A DNA stretch of 64,000 bases from the NCBI GenBank assembly GCA_946499615.1, contig CAMMST010000003.1, positions 1 to 64,000 of the forward strand, in the 5' to 3' direction. The notes beneath the pieces are model-generated. The model did not search any database and had not been told where the DNA came from. It saw nothing but the letters and a program-made list of their open reading frames with translations. Positions 24,601 through 32,709 of the stretch are shown here, in pieces; positions within the stretch are counted from its first letter, which is position 1; each line of letters begins with the position of its first letter. This DNA comes from Enterococcus_E cecorum_B. GTDB taxonomy: Bacteria > Bacillota > Bacilli > Lactobacillales > Enterococcaceae. Position numbers and translations under genes: made by a program.

Positions 24601-25867
24601 CCTTCATATCTTGACCGCCAATATCTAAAATAAAGTCCACGCCCGGTTGGAAATGATTCGCTGCTTTATAATGGGCAATGGTTTCAACTTGCCCTAAATC
24701 AAGTTTCAATGCATGTTTAATCAAGTGTTCGCCGTACCCAGTGACACAAGACTTAGCAATATAACAATCTTCAGGTAATTTTTGATAAATGTCTTGGATG
24801 ACTTCGATGACACTTTCCAATGGTTTACCTTTATTATTGCCATACGATTGATAGCAAATTTGGGACTCTTCATTAATCAAGATAACTTTACTCGTGGTTG
24901 AGCCAGCATCAATCCCTAAAAACAGCGGTCCTTTTTGCTGAGAAAGTAGTTGGTATTCAACCTTGCTTTCTTGATGTCTTTTTTGAAATTCAGCCAATTC
25001 TACTTGATCTTTAAACAAAGGTGGCAGCGTCTGACTTACACTCACACTTGCATTTTTTTGTGATGCTAATTGCTGAATCAATGAATCAATCGTTCTGGTT
25101 TGTCCATTATTTGCTAAGATAGCCGCACCAATCGCGACATAATACTGTGAATCATCCGGGAAAATGACCTGTTCAGGCAGCAATTGTAAGGTCTCGATAA
25201 AACGATGGCGTAACTCAGATAAGAAAGTTAAAGGGCCGCCTAAAAAAGCAACATTTCCTTTAATTTTTCGGCCACTCGCTAAACCAGCGATTGTTTGATT
25301 CACAACTGCTTGGAAAATACTGGCCGCAATATCATTTCTAGAAGCACCTTCATTGATTAAAGGCTGTACATCGGTTTTAGCAAATACCCCACAACGAGAA
25401 GCAATCGGATAAATTTGTTCATAATTTTTTGCTAACTCGTTTAAACCAACGGCATCGGTTTGTAATAGTGCAGCCATTTGGTCGATAAATGCACCTGTTC
25501 CGCCAGCACAACTTCCATTCATTCTTTGTTCTAAACTACCTTCAAAAAAAGTAATCTTTGCATCTTCACCTCCTAATTCAATAGCGACATCGGTTTGTGG
25601 AATTTTTTGTTCAATCGCTTCCGTACAGGCAATCACTTCTTGCACAAAAGCTAAGTCCAATATTTCAGCTAATCCCATTCCTGCTGAACCAGTGATTGTT
25701 AATTTTGCCGGACCATCATATACCTTTTGTGCCTGCTTTAAGACATCTAATACACAATTTGTCACATCAGCAAAGTGTCTTTGATATTTTTTAAATATGA
25801 GTTGCTTATCCTCATTTAAAATGACCACTTTGACTGTCGTTGAGCCAACATCAATTCCTATTCTCAT
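21644..25867 (-). CDS. 2-hydroxyacyl-CoA dehydratase activator-like protein, two ASKHA domains plus DUF2229
   Basis: 1407 residues. Two ASKHA ATPase modules of the BcrAD/BadFG type lie in tandem, each with its phosphate loop (GIDVGSTTVKVV at about 4, GIDAGSTTSKVI at about 320). The first has GSCAGGTGAF and the second CSSGCGSFIETF, whose cysteines can hold the interdomain 4Fe-4S cluster of HgdC-type activators. A Cys-rich link follows near residue 600 (CGLCENNCM), then DUF2229 and an HgdB-like C-terminal part with QPFGCLPNHVVGKG. Such proteins are ATP-driven electron donors to dehydratases or benzoyl-CoA-type reductases. No dehydratase subunit adjoins it, so the partner is unknown. A TetR gene is divergent. 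Confidence 0.88.
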   Translation of the reverse strand: MRIGIDVGSTTVKVVILNEDKQLIFKKYQRHFADVTNCVLDVLKQAQKVYDGPAKLTITGSAGMGLAEILDLAFVQEVIACTEAIEQKIPQTDVAIELGGEDAKITFFEGSLEQRMNGSCAGGTGAFIDQMAALLQTDAVGLNELAKNYEQIYPIASRCGVFAKTDVQPLINEGASRNDIAASIFQAVVNQTIAGLASGRKIKGNVAFLGGPLTFLSELRHRFIETLQLLPEQVIFPDDSQYYVAIGAAILANNGQTRTIDSLIQQLASQKNASVSVSQTLPPLFKDQVELAEFQKRHQESKVEYQLLSQQKGPLFLGIDAGSTTSKVILINEESQICYQSYGNNKGKPLESVIEVIQDIYQKLPEDCYIAKSCVTGYGEHLIKHALKLDLGQVETIAHYKAANHFQPGVDFILDIGGQDMKAMTIKDGALSAIQLNEACSSGCGSFIETFAKSLNYNIEDFAKIALTSAHPVDLGSRCTVFMNSKVKQVQKEGASVADISAGLSYSVIKNALFKVIKVRKPEDLGEKIVCQGGTFYNDAVLRAFELLSGRQVIRPSIAGLMGAFGCALIALENAEIDEKSQMATQEELNQFTCEKEFTHCGLCENNCMLTVTLFNDGRQFITGNRCERGAKIKIPKENRRTNLVDYKYRRLFRYRSLKDKEAINGTLGIPRVLNMYENYPLWHTIFTKVGFKVVLSPRSNKELFEKGIETIPSDTVCYPAKIVHGHIQALIEQNVDCIFYPSVVFEQNQFEEAQNHFNCPIVQSYPEVIANNFDEIRAGKVDYRHPYFDLSKPEVVAQNLAECFKDFPINLEQWQQAVHEGFVELAKCRQDIQQKGEDLLEKMLLKNQRGIVLAGRPYHLDPEIHHGIAEMMIQEGFHVFTEDSIAHLGDVEKLRVVNQWMYHSRLYAAAKVVSHTPSLELVQLNSFGCGIDAVTCDQVQEILNRHHRLYTVLKIDEGTNLGAVRIRLRSLKAAIDEREQKSMLDYSEVVVPDSIVFTKEMKKKHTILLPMLSPIHQEGLLDQAFKACGYNVVSLPTENSQAIDVGLRFVNNDACYPAIISIGQLLEALQSGEYDLNNTSVMLTQTGGGCRATNYIPLLRKALSDAGFAQIPVISLSMGNKGVESSPGFKLTIPLVKRIALAAMYGDLFERVVYRTRPYEKNQGEVNRWYEHYLEIAKEDVRKGSFSRFNHHMKQIIRTFDQIELLDIVKPRVGVVGEILVKYSPIANNNIVELLESEGAEAVVPDLIGFMNYSLYNQVWRSKHLGQSKQAQYLSSLALKIIEELEKPMHKELEKSQRFEGIASIKHLAQSTQEYISIGSHTGEGWFLTGEMIHLLESGVDNIICMQPFGCLPNHVVGKGMLKTLRESFPNANITAIDYDPGISIVNQLNRIRLMLSTANKNLQKA

Positions 25868-25928
25868 GTTTCCACCCTTTTTCTTTTAAACTATCATCAA
25901 TAATCATAAATTAGATTTCCAACACCTG

Positions 25929-25958
25929 TTGAATATTGAGCAAAGTGTTTGATATAAT
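25929..25958 (+). promoter_or_regulatory. Promoter of the TetR gene
   Basis: TTGAAT (25929-25934), 18-base spacer, TATAAT (25953-25958), about 120 bases before the TetR start and 60-90 bases upstream of the divergent activase-like gene. Confidence 0.6.
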
Positions 25959-26077
25959 ACATAATATATTTTAAAAATTCGTGATTAAAAAAGCAATCGA
26001 CAATAAAAAAGCATTTGTGAGATAAGCAACAGACAAATATTATTTGTTGAAAAAAATTGAAATTTGGTGAGAATAAA

Positions 26078-26683
26078 TTGAAAAAAGTAGATTTACGTAC
26101 GAAAAGAACAAGAAAAATGATTTTAGAGGCTTTTATCAATCTTGTGGAAGAAAAAGGCTATGAACACGTTACAGTTTCAGATATTGCCAACCAAGCCATG
26201 ATTAATCGTGCAACCTTTTACGCTCACTTTAAAGACAAACAAGATGTCTATGATTATATTTTTAAAGAAGCGGTCGAGCAATTTATGATGGTTTTAGCTC
26301 CTGTCCAACTTGGCAAGACCAATCAATTACAATTACATACCATTGAACAAATCATCACGCATATTTTTGAGAAAATTCAAGCAAATCGCGTCTTTTTTAA
26401 AACAGTCTTGAATGCGCATGGCAATGAACAATTACGCAAACAAATCAGTCAAATCCTTCGCTCCACTTATGCCAATATTTTTGACCAAGTAGAAATCAGA
26501 GAAAAAGACTTTATCGTCCCAATTGATTTTATTATTGAATATATGAGCGCAACCTTCATGGCAAGTTTACACTGGTGGATTAATCAAGAAATCAGTTTTT
26601 CTCCTAAACAAATGGCGCAATTAATTATTAAACTAGTCGGTAGCAATCATCTGAAAGTATTAGGTATTCAAATTAAAGAATAA
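26078..26683 (+). CDS. TetR/AcrR-family regulator
   Basis: 201 residues. TTG 26078 is chosen as start because GGTGAG lies 6 bases upstream; a TTG at 26057 has none. The N-terminal helix-turn-helix is typical (ILEAFINLVEEKGYEHVTVS then DIANQAMINRATFYAHFKDK, about 14-53). The C-terminal part is a TetR_C-type ligand domain (IEYMSATFMASLHWWINQ). It is divergent from the giant activase-like gene with one strong plus promoter between, so it is likely to control it, itself or both. Confidence 0.88.
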   Translation: MKKVDLRTKRTRKMILEAFINLVEEKGYEHVTVSDIANQAMINRATFYAHFKDKQDVYDYIFKEAVEQFMMVLAPVQLGKTNQLQLHTIEQIITHIFEKIQANRVFFKTVLNAHGNEQLRKQISQILRSTYANIFDQVEIREKDFIVPIDFIIEYMSATFMASLHWWINQEISFSPKQMAQLIIKLVGSNHLKVLGIQIKE

Positions 26684-26687
26684 AGAA

Positions 26688-26726
26688 ACGCTCAACAATA
26701 TGTCTACCATTCATACTGTTGAGCGT
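26688..26726. terminator. Bidirectional terminator
   Basis: ACGCTCAACA and TGTTGAGCGT pair perfectly between the convergent TetR and helicase genes, followed by CTTTTAA on the plus strand. Confidence 0.85.
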
Positions 26727-26729
26727 CTT

Positions 26730-29060
26730 TTAATACCAAAATTGTTTCAACTGATTTAACATACTAGATAAATCATGCACAACTACACCTTTTGACCAAT
26801 GCGAAGGATAAAGCTGCATATAATCCTTACGACTAAAGCGCTGATCGATTAATAGAATCACCCCTCGGTCTTCTTCAGTTCGGATCACCCTGCCTGCCGC
26901 CTGCATCATCTTATTAAATCCAGGTAGTTGATAGATATAATAAAAGCCTTGCTGATTTTTCTCATCAAAATATCTCTTTAATTCCTCTTGTTCTTTGGAA
27001 ATTTGTGGCAAGCCAACAGAAACAATGATTGAGCCAATTAATCGGTTCTTTTTTAAATCTATCCCTTCTGAAAACACCCCACCTAATACACAAAAACCAA
27101 GCATGACATGATCATTTTGTGGCTGAAAATTGGCCAAAAATGCTTCTTTCTCCACATCTTTCAAGTCACGACCCTGTAGAAGCACATCCGCATCAGGATA
27201 CAACTGCATATAGCGCTGATAGACTTCTTCCATATATGAAAAAGAAGGGAAAAAACAAAAATAATTACCCGCTTTGATTTCCGTCGCTTTGTGAATCAAT
27301 TCGCACAAAGGATCTAAAACTTGACTTCGATATTTGTAAGTCATTGGCAAATAATCAGCAACCAATACTTGAAATTGATGCTGATCAAAGGGACTAGATT
27401 GTCTAAACGATAAATCTTCTGTATGTCCTACTAATAAATTTTGATAGTAAGAAACTGGTGATAATGTTGCTGAGAACAATACACTACCCTTGCCAAAATC
27501 CAACTTTTCCTTAATTAAGTGTGCTGGATCTAAACAAAAAATTTTCAATCGTAATTCATTATCTATTCGTTCCACCAAAAATGAAAAGTGTTCATCATAA
27601 AATTCCGAGATTTTTAAAAAACTCATCAGATCAAAGTAAAGATTTTGCACCCAAGTAGGGATATCTTCTTTTAACTCAAATAAAAAATCACGAAAATATT
27701 CACTCCATCGATAACCCAGGTCGATTAATTTATCCGGCAGTTCTTTTTGAAATATATAGTTTTGGTTTTTTAAAAGTCTTTTTGTATCATCGCTATATTC
27801 TATAAATTGTTGAAGAATTTTATGGTGTTTGCGCTTTTGCTTCGGTAAAAACTTCTTAAAGTCTTTGATTGTTTGTAAACTTAATGATTTTGAATACATC
27901 TCCCTTGCCCTTGAAATGAGATTATGTACCTCATCAACAAGAAAATAGCTATCACTTTCTTGCATTTCAAAAAAGCGTTTTAAGTAGACTTGTGGATCAA
28001 ATAAATAATTATAATCACACACAATAACATCTGAATATAAGCTTAAATCAAGACTTAGTTCAAAAGGACAACATTCATATTTTTTGGCAACTTTAATCAT
28101 TTGCTCACGAGAATAGAAATGACCCTTATTTAATAAATCCCAAATCGCTAATTTTTGTTTTTGGTAATAATTTTTGGCAAACGGACAATAATCCGGATTA
28201 CATTTACACTCATTCATGAAACAAATTTTTTCTTTAGCTGAAATCTCAATGGTCTTAAGTTCACTCTGTTGGTCATCAAATAATTTCATCGTATCTAACG
28301 CGACTTGTCTTGTAATCGTTTTGGCAGTTAAATAAAAAATGCGTCCTTGATTGTATTCACCCATGGCTTTTAATGCGGGAAATAAAGTTGACAGAGTCTT
28401 TCCGGTCCCCGTGGGTGCTTCCATAAACAAACATTTTTCTTGGGATAATGTTCGATAGACTGCAATAGATAATTCGCGCTGTCCTTTACGATAATTGTCA
28501 TAGGGAAATTTTAATGCTTGTAAATTTTTTTGCCTATTTTGCCGATATTTATCTAAGAATATGAGCCATTTTTCATATTCTTTCATCGTCTCTTGAAAGT
28601 AGTCATTTAATTCGTCAAAACTACATTTATTTTGATATTCACTGATTTTTTCATCTTGTGTACAAAAATAACGAACCATCACTACAACTTCTTCTAACTG
28701 TTCTTGCATGGCATAAATGTAGGCATAGATTTTTGCCTGTGCCATAAATAACTGGAGAGTCGCATCTTCTAATTGCTCAAAAGCGAGTTCACCTGTCTTG
28801 ATTTCATCGATAATGATTTGATTTTCCTTTTGCCATATCCCATCACAGCGACCTTCTAGCTGAATATCGAATTGTTCCCCTTGATAAACAGTTTTCAAGG
28901 TAACTTCCGATTGATAATTATCATCCATTGATTGCTGCAGTTTACGATGAATCTTACTTCCTTCAAGCGCAGTATGATTACTTTGTTTTCTATTATCAAT
29001 ACTTTCTTCATTATGAACAAAAGCCACTAACTCTCTGACTGAAATTCTTTTACTTTGCAT
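26730..29060 (-). CDS. DinG/XPD-type helicase fused to an N-terminal PD-(D/E)XK nuclease
   Basis: 776 residues. The first 180 hold a PD-(D/E)XK nuclease core: CDGIW then IIIDEIKTGE, with the D...EIK triad. The helicase follows: Q/Walker A APTGTGKT (about residue 217), the Fe-S cysteine cluster (CFMNECKCNPDYCPF then CCPFE) typical of XPD/DinG/Rad3 helicases, DEVHN as Walker B (about 374) and GRVIRTEEDRG as motif VI near the C-terminus. It is a superfamily-2 5'-3' DNA helicase, and the nuclease fusion suggests DNA repair or restart on branched substrates. It stands alone between TetR and a lipoprotein gene. Confidence 0.88.
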   Translation of the reverse strand: MQSKRISVRELVAFVHNEESIDNRKQSNHTALEGSKIHRKLQQSMDDNYQSEVTLKTVYQGEQFDIQLEGRCDGIWQKENQIIIDEIKTGELAFEQLEDATLQLFMAQAKIYAYIYAMQEQLEEVVVMVRYFCTQDEKISEYQNKCSFDELNDYFQETMKEYEKWLIFLDKYRQNRQKNLQALKFPYDNYRKGQRELSIAVYRTLSQEKCLFMEAPTGTGKTLSTLFPALKAMGEYNQGRIFYLTAKTITRQVALDTMKLFDDQQSELKTIEISAKEKICFMNECKCNPDYCPFAKNYYQKQKLAIWDLLNKGHFYSREQMIKVAKKYECCPFELSLDLSLYSDVIVCDYNYLFDPQVYLKRFFEMQESDSYFLVDEVHNLISRAREMYSKSLSLQTIKDFKKFLPKQKRKHHKILQQFIEYSDDTKRLLKNQNYIFQKELPDKLIDLGYRWSEYFRDFLFELKEDIPTWVQNLYFDLMSFLKISEFYDEHFSFLVERIDNELRLKIFCLDPAHLIKEKLDFGKGSVLFSATLSPVSYYQNLLVGHTEDLSFRQSSPFDQHQFQVLVADYLPMTYKYRSQVLDPLCELIHKATEIKAGNYFCFFPSFSYMEEVYQRYMQLYPDADVLLQGRDLKDVEKEAFLANFQPQNDHVMLGFCVLGGVFSEGIDLKKNRLIGSIIVSVGLPQISKEQEELKRYFDEKNQQGFYYIYQLPGFNKMMQAAGRVIRTEEDRGVILLIDQRFSRKDYMQLYPSHWSKGVVVHDLSSMLNQLKQFWY

Positions 29061-29092
29061 CCTATCCCTACTTTCAACTTCAGTCTAGCAAA

Positions 29093-29126
29093 AAATGAGC
29101 AAACATGCTAGACAGTCTGCTCATTT
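29093..29126 (-). terminator. Terminator of lipoprotein gene
   Basis: AAATGAGCA and TGCTCATTT pair around 16 bases, followed on the minus strand by a short T run. It overlaps the lipoprotein stop codon. Confidence 0.8.
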
Positions 29127-29634
29127 ATCGATATATTTGATACTCTACATAATTCTCATCAATTAACGTATTTTCAGTCACATAATCAAACCGAATACTA
29201 TAATCACTCGAATGAATATAAACATGGTTCCCGTCATCAGTGATTTTACAATTTTTTATGGAACGCTGATAAACTGAGTAAGGTTCCTGTTCAAATTGCT
29301 GATTAGGAAATGTTTTTTGAAAATCCACTTCTATTTTTTGACGATAATTCCGCATTTCTTGTAACATCGTATCTTCTTCTGAACTTTGAATTTCAGGAAT
29401 ATATTGTTTAACGATATGCAAGACACCTTTTTTATAATCAAATACTCCTTGACTTTGCGGAAAACCTTGATTATCAATTTGCATAATCATAAAATCATTT
29501 GTCAGATTATCTTGCTTGTTGATTTGACTGGTAGTTGCTTTAACCGGACTAATTTTTTGTTCTTTTTCTTTACATCCACCCAAAAGCAATGGCAATACAA
29601 ATACGAAAACAATTAAAAAATAATTTCTTTTCAT
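29125..29634 (-). CDS. Hypothetical lipoprotein
   Basis: 169 residues from ATG 29634 (MKRNYFLIVFVF), with GGTGAT 4 bases before it; ATG 29640 is possible. A hydrophobic signal ends in lipobox LGGC (Cys21), so it would be an extracytosolic lipoprotein. The mature part begins with a charged Lys/Gln linker and has two alpha/beta blocks (MIMQIDNQGFPQSQGVFDY and MLQEMRNYRQKIEVDFQ). No family recognised. It may be co-expressed with the helicase downstream only by read-through. Confidence 0.7.
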   Translation of the reverse strand: MKRNYFLIVFVFVLPLLLGGCKEKEQKISPVKATTSQINKQDNLTNDFMIMQIDNQGFPQSQGVFDYKKGVLHIVKQYIPEIQSSEEDTMLQEMRNYRQKIEVDFQKTFPNQQFEQEPYSVYQRSIKNCKITDDGNHVYIHSSDYSIRFDYVTENTLIDENYVEYQIYR

Positions 29635-29832
29635 TCCCATCACCAACCTTACTAATCATTATAGCAAAATATTGTATCAAATATTTTTTTATAGAATATT
29701 TTTAACTTACTATAAACAAATTATTATTTTGTTTTCAGATAATTATAAAATTCTAAATCCCTTTCACTTTCATTGTTTCTACTCACGATTTAAGCTATAC
29801 TATATTTGAATTGTTGCAAAGGAGGAATTAGA

Positions 29833-30459
29833 ATGCATATCAAAGGACTAGCTACTGGCCCAATTCAAGAAAATTGTTATCTTGTATATAACGATGATAC
29901 ACTTTTAATTATTGATCCGGGTGAAGATGCGCCCAAGATTATTCAATTAATTGCACAACTTCAAATGAAACCAACCGCAATCTTATTAACACATACTCAT
30001 TATGATCATATCGGTGCCGTTGATACGCTACGTGATTATTATCAGATTCCAGTGTATGTACATCCGCTAGAAAACGCTTGGTTATCTGATCCGGTAATGA
30101 ATCTTTCAGGAAATCATCCAGAATTTGGGCAAATTACTGCTAGAGCGGCGGATTACTTATTTGAAATGAGAGACTATCAATTAGGAAGTATCCATTTCAA
30201 AGTGGTCCCAACCCCAGGACATTCTTATGGTTCTGTTAGCTTTATTTTTGACACTTTTGTTGTATCTGGTGACGCTTTATTTAATGGTAGTATTGGACGT
30301 ACCGATTTACCAACTGGCGATTTTGAACAATTGTTACATAGCATAAAAACACAATTACTCATTTTGCCTGATGATTTTGCTGTATACCCAGGACATGGAC
30401 TACCTACAACAATCATTCACGAAAAACAAACTAATCCATTTTTACAAGGATTCAGATAG
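29833..30459 (+). CDS. MBL-fold metallohydrolase (YqgX/glyoxalase II-like)
   Basis: 208 residues from ATG 29833 with AAAGGAGGAATTAGA before it. It has the metallo-beta-lactamase metal ligands THTHYDHIGA (H-x-H-x-D-H, about residue 56), a third His in TPGHSYGS (about 134), Asp in VSGDALF and the last His in YPGHGLPT. This is the small glyoxalase II-like group whose in vivo thioester substrate is not settled. The next gene starts 12 bases after its stop, so it heads an operon with the histidine phosphatase and uppP. Confidence 0.9.
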   Translation: MHIKGLATGPIQENCYLVYNDDTLLIIDPGEDAPKIIQLIAQLQMKPTAILLTHTHYDHIGAVDTLRDYYQIPVYVHPLENAWLSDPVMNLSGNHPEFGQITARAADYLFEMRDYQLGSIHFKVVPTPGHSYGSVSFIFDTFVVSGDALFNGSIGRTDLPTGDFEQLLHSIKTQLLILPDDFAVYPGHGLPTTIIHEKQTNPFLQGFR

Positions 30460-30471
30460 GAGGAAAAACAA

Positions 30472-31176
30472 ATGGCTAAAACTCAACTTTATATCGTTCG
30501 TCATGGAAAAACAATGTTCAATACTTTACAACGCGTTCAAGGATGGTGCGATACCCCACTTACCGACGTTGGTGTGAAAGGAATAGAAGGTACAGGAATT
30601 GGCATTCAAGATATTGATTTTGTGGAAGCTGTATCAAGTGATAGTGGTCGTGCGATTCAAACAATGCGAATCTTACTTTCAAAGCATAAAAACGGCGCGC
30701 AAATCCCTTACCATACAGACCCTAGAATTCGTGAATGGAATTTCGGCTCACTAGAAGGTGGATACGATGCTGAAATGTGGGGTGTTTTACCTCGTGTTTT
30801 AAATTATCGGACCTATGATGAATTAATCGCAAATCAAGTCAGCTACAAAGAAATTTGTGAAGCCATTTATGAAGCAGATACTGCAAATTGGGCTGAGACA
30901 TATGATGAACTAAAAAACCGTGTCTTAACAGGTTTCGAAGATATCGCTTATCGTGTTGAAAAACAAGGCGGTGGTAAAGCTCTAATCGTCTCTCATGGCT
31001 TAACTATTGCCTTTTTAATGCATTTGGTCGATGAATCAAATGGTTTAAGAATTGATATTGACAATGGCTCAATTTCTATTTTAAACTATGAAAATGGACA
31101 GTTTAGTATCGAAACAATTGGTGATAAATCTTTTAAAGAAAATGGTTTAGCTAAACTTTCCGAAAAAACGGAATAG
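30472..31176 (+). CDS. Histidine phosphatase family protein (phosphoglycerate mutase-like)
   Basis: 234 residues of the GpmB-like branch. The catalytic RHG is in IVRHGKTMFN (about residues 8-17); the second Arg lies in SSDSGRAIQT, the catalytic acid in REWNFGSLEGG and the second His in IVSHGLTIAF. It acts on a phosphate monoester; the substrate cannot be inferred. ATG 30472 follows AGGAGG at 9 bases, and the gene is sandwiched between MBL and uppP with gaps of 12 and 13 bases. Confidence 0.9.
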   Translation: MAKTQLYIVRHGKTMFNTLQRVQGWCDTPLTDVGVKGIEGTGIGIQDIDFVEAVSSDSGRAIQTMRILLSKHKNGAQIPYHTDPRIREWNFGSLEGGYDAEMWGVLPRVLNYRTYDELIANQVSYKEICEAIYEADTANWAETYDELKNRVLTGFEDIAYRVEKQGGGKALIVSHGLTIAFLMHLVDESNGLRIDIDNGSISILNYENGQFSIETIGDKSFKENGLAKLSEKTE

Positions 31177-31189
31177 AGAGGATTTTTAG

Positions 31190-32017
31190 ATGTTCTTTGC
31201 AAATTTTATAAAAGCAATCATCCTTGGTATCGTAGAAGGAATCACAGAATGGCTTCCTATTAGTAGTACCGGACACTTAATTCTTGTTGATAACATTTTA
31301 AAAATGCAAATCAGCAAAGAATTTACTTCGATGTTTAATGTCGTCATTCAATTAGGGGCAATTATGGCAGTTGTTTATTTATACTTCAATAAATTAAACC
31401 CCTTTGACTCACAAAAAAGTAAACTTGAACAAAAGCAAACTTGGGATTTATGGTTGAAAGTAGTTGTTGCTTGTTTTCCTTCAGCAATTATTGGTCTCTT
31501 ATTTGACGATTGGTTAGATGCCCATCTTTATAAACCATTCCCAGTGGCTCTGATGTTGATTATTTATGGTATTGGATTTATTTGGGTTGAAAATCGTAAT
31601 CGCAATATCAAACCTAAATGTACTGATTTAAATCGTTTCACCTACAAAGCAGCGATTATGATTGGTGTCTTCCAAGTTTTAGCATTAATTCCAGGAACTT
31701 CTCGCTCAGGTGCAACTATTCTAGGTGGAATCCTTATTGGCGCTTCAAGATATGTGGCCGCTGAATTTTCTTTCTTCTTAGGAATTCCAACAATGTTTGG
31801 TGCAAGTGGACTTAAGATTTTTAAATTTATCAAAAACGGTAACTTCTTTGACTTACAATCCACTTTCATTTTATTAACAGGTATGGTTGTATCCTTCATC
31901 GTTTCTGTTTTAGTCATTAAGTTCTTAATGGATTATATTAAGAAACACGATTTTTCAGTTTTCGGATGGTACCGTATCATCTTAGGAAGCATAATTATTT
32001 TAACTATGATTTTTTAA
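31190..32017 (+). CDS. uppP: Undecaprenyl-diphosphatase
   Basis: 275 residues, eight membrane helices. It dephosphorylates undecaprenyl diphosphate at the outer face so that the lipid carrier is recycled for peptidoglycan, and overexpression gives bacitracin resistance. Family motifs are VEGITEWLPISSTGHL (about 14-30), containing the catalytic Glu, and LIPGTSRSGAT (about 166-176). It is the last gene of the MBL-phosphatase-uppP operon, before a strong bidirectional terminator. Confidence 0.97.
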   Translation: MFFANFIKAIILGIVEGITEWLPISSTGHLILVDNILKMQISKEFTSMFNVVIQLGAIMAVVYLYFNKLNPFDSQKSKLEQKQTWDLWLKVVVACFPSAIIGLLFDDWLDAHLYKPFPVALMLIIYGIGFIWVENRNRNIKPKCTDLNRFTYKAAIMIGVFQVLALIPGTSRSGATILGGILIGASRYVAAEFSFFLGIPTMFGASGLKIFKFIKNGNFFDLQSTFILLTGMVVSFIVSVLVIKFLMDYIKKHDFSVFGWYRIILGSIIILTMIF

Positions 32018-32026
32018 AGATACATT

Positions 32027-32063
32027 AAAAAAGTAGCTTATCGCATTGGATAAGCTACTTTTT
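32027..32063. terminator. Bidirectional terminator
   Basis: Perfect 15-bp stem AAAAAGTAGCTTATC/GATAAGCTACTTTTT between convergent uppP and DUF47 genes, with T runs on both strands. Confidence 0.95.
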
Positions 32064-32073
32064 ATATAAGTTA

Positions 32074-32697
32074 CTAAGTATTTTTAATGATTAAATTACC
32101 AATTAAGTCTACTGCATTTTCAGTACTATTTGAGATCCATTCATAACGCTCATAAATCTCTTTCCATTTGATAATTTCTAATAAATCATTATCTCCAGAG
32201 AATAATTCTTTTTTCAAACGACTGAATAATCGATCTGCTTCAGATTCAGTATTTCTCACAACTTTTAATAAATCACGTAAATTTTTGGAATTTTTAAATT
32301 TAGGGAATTCGCGCATTGCATCTAATACACCCTTTGTTGCCTTTACAACCAAGTTAGCAAATAAATCTGTATCCGCACGCAATTCTTTAATAGATAGATT
32401 TTCAAACATATATGTAATGCCATTAATTCCATCTAAAATATCATCAAGTGATTCAGCTAGCAGCATGATGTCTTCGCGATCAATCGGTGTAATAAAGGCA
32501 TCATATAATTCATTAGTTAATTCTAAAATTAATCTGTCATTTTCTTTTTCTAAGTGATGGATTAATTCTGATTCAGTTTCTAAATGGTCTAGAGAATAAT
32601 TTTGCATTATTTTTTCTAGAACTTCTGCTGACTTATAGCCATTCTCTGCAATATTCTCTAATGTCTTAAAATAATCATACTTTTTTCTTCTTGCCAT
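32074..32697 (-). CDS. DUF47 (PhoU-like) partner of Pit
   Basis: 207 residues, all helical, of the Pit accessory group (DUF47), which has a PhoU-like fold. Recognisable stretch: LAESLDDILDGINGITYMF, followed by RKTESEADRLF-like sequence (RNTESEADRLFSRL). The ATG (32697) follows AAGGAG, 12 bases behind the Pit stop. It is thought to tune the phosphate permease. It is cotranscribed with the permease gene upstream on the minus strand. Confidence 0.92.
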   Translation of the reverse strand: MARRKKYDYFKTLENIAENGYKSAEVLEKIMQNYSLDHLETESELIHHLEKENDRLILELTNELYDAFITPIDREDIMLLAESLDDILDGINGITYMFENLSIKELRADTDLFANLVVKATKGVLDAMREFPKFKNSKNLRDLLKVVRNTESEADRLFSRLKKELFSGDNDLLEIIKWKEIYERYEWISNSTENAVDLIGNLIIKNT

Positions 32698-32709
32698 AAT
32701 AAATTCTCC

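Noticed and set aside
25897..26139. 80-codon minus-strand ORF in the activase-TetR intergenic region
   Set aside because: Overlaps the TetR promoter and N-terminus, Phe-rich, no ribosome binding site.
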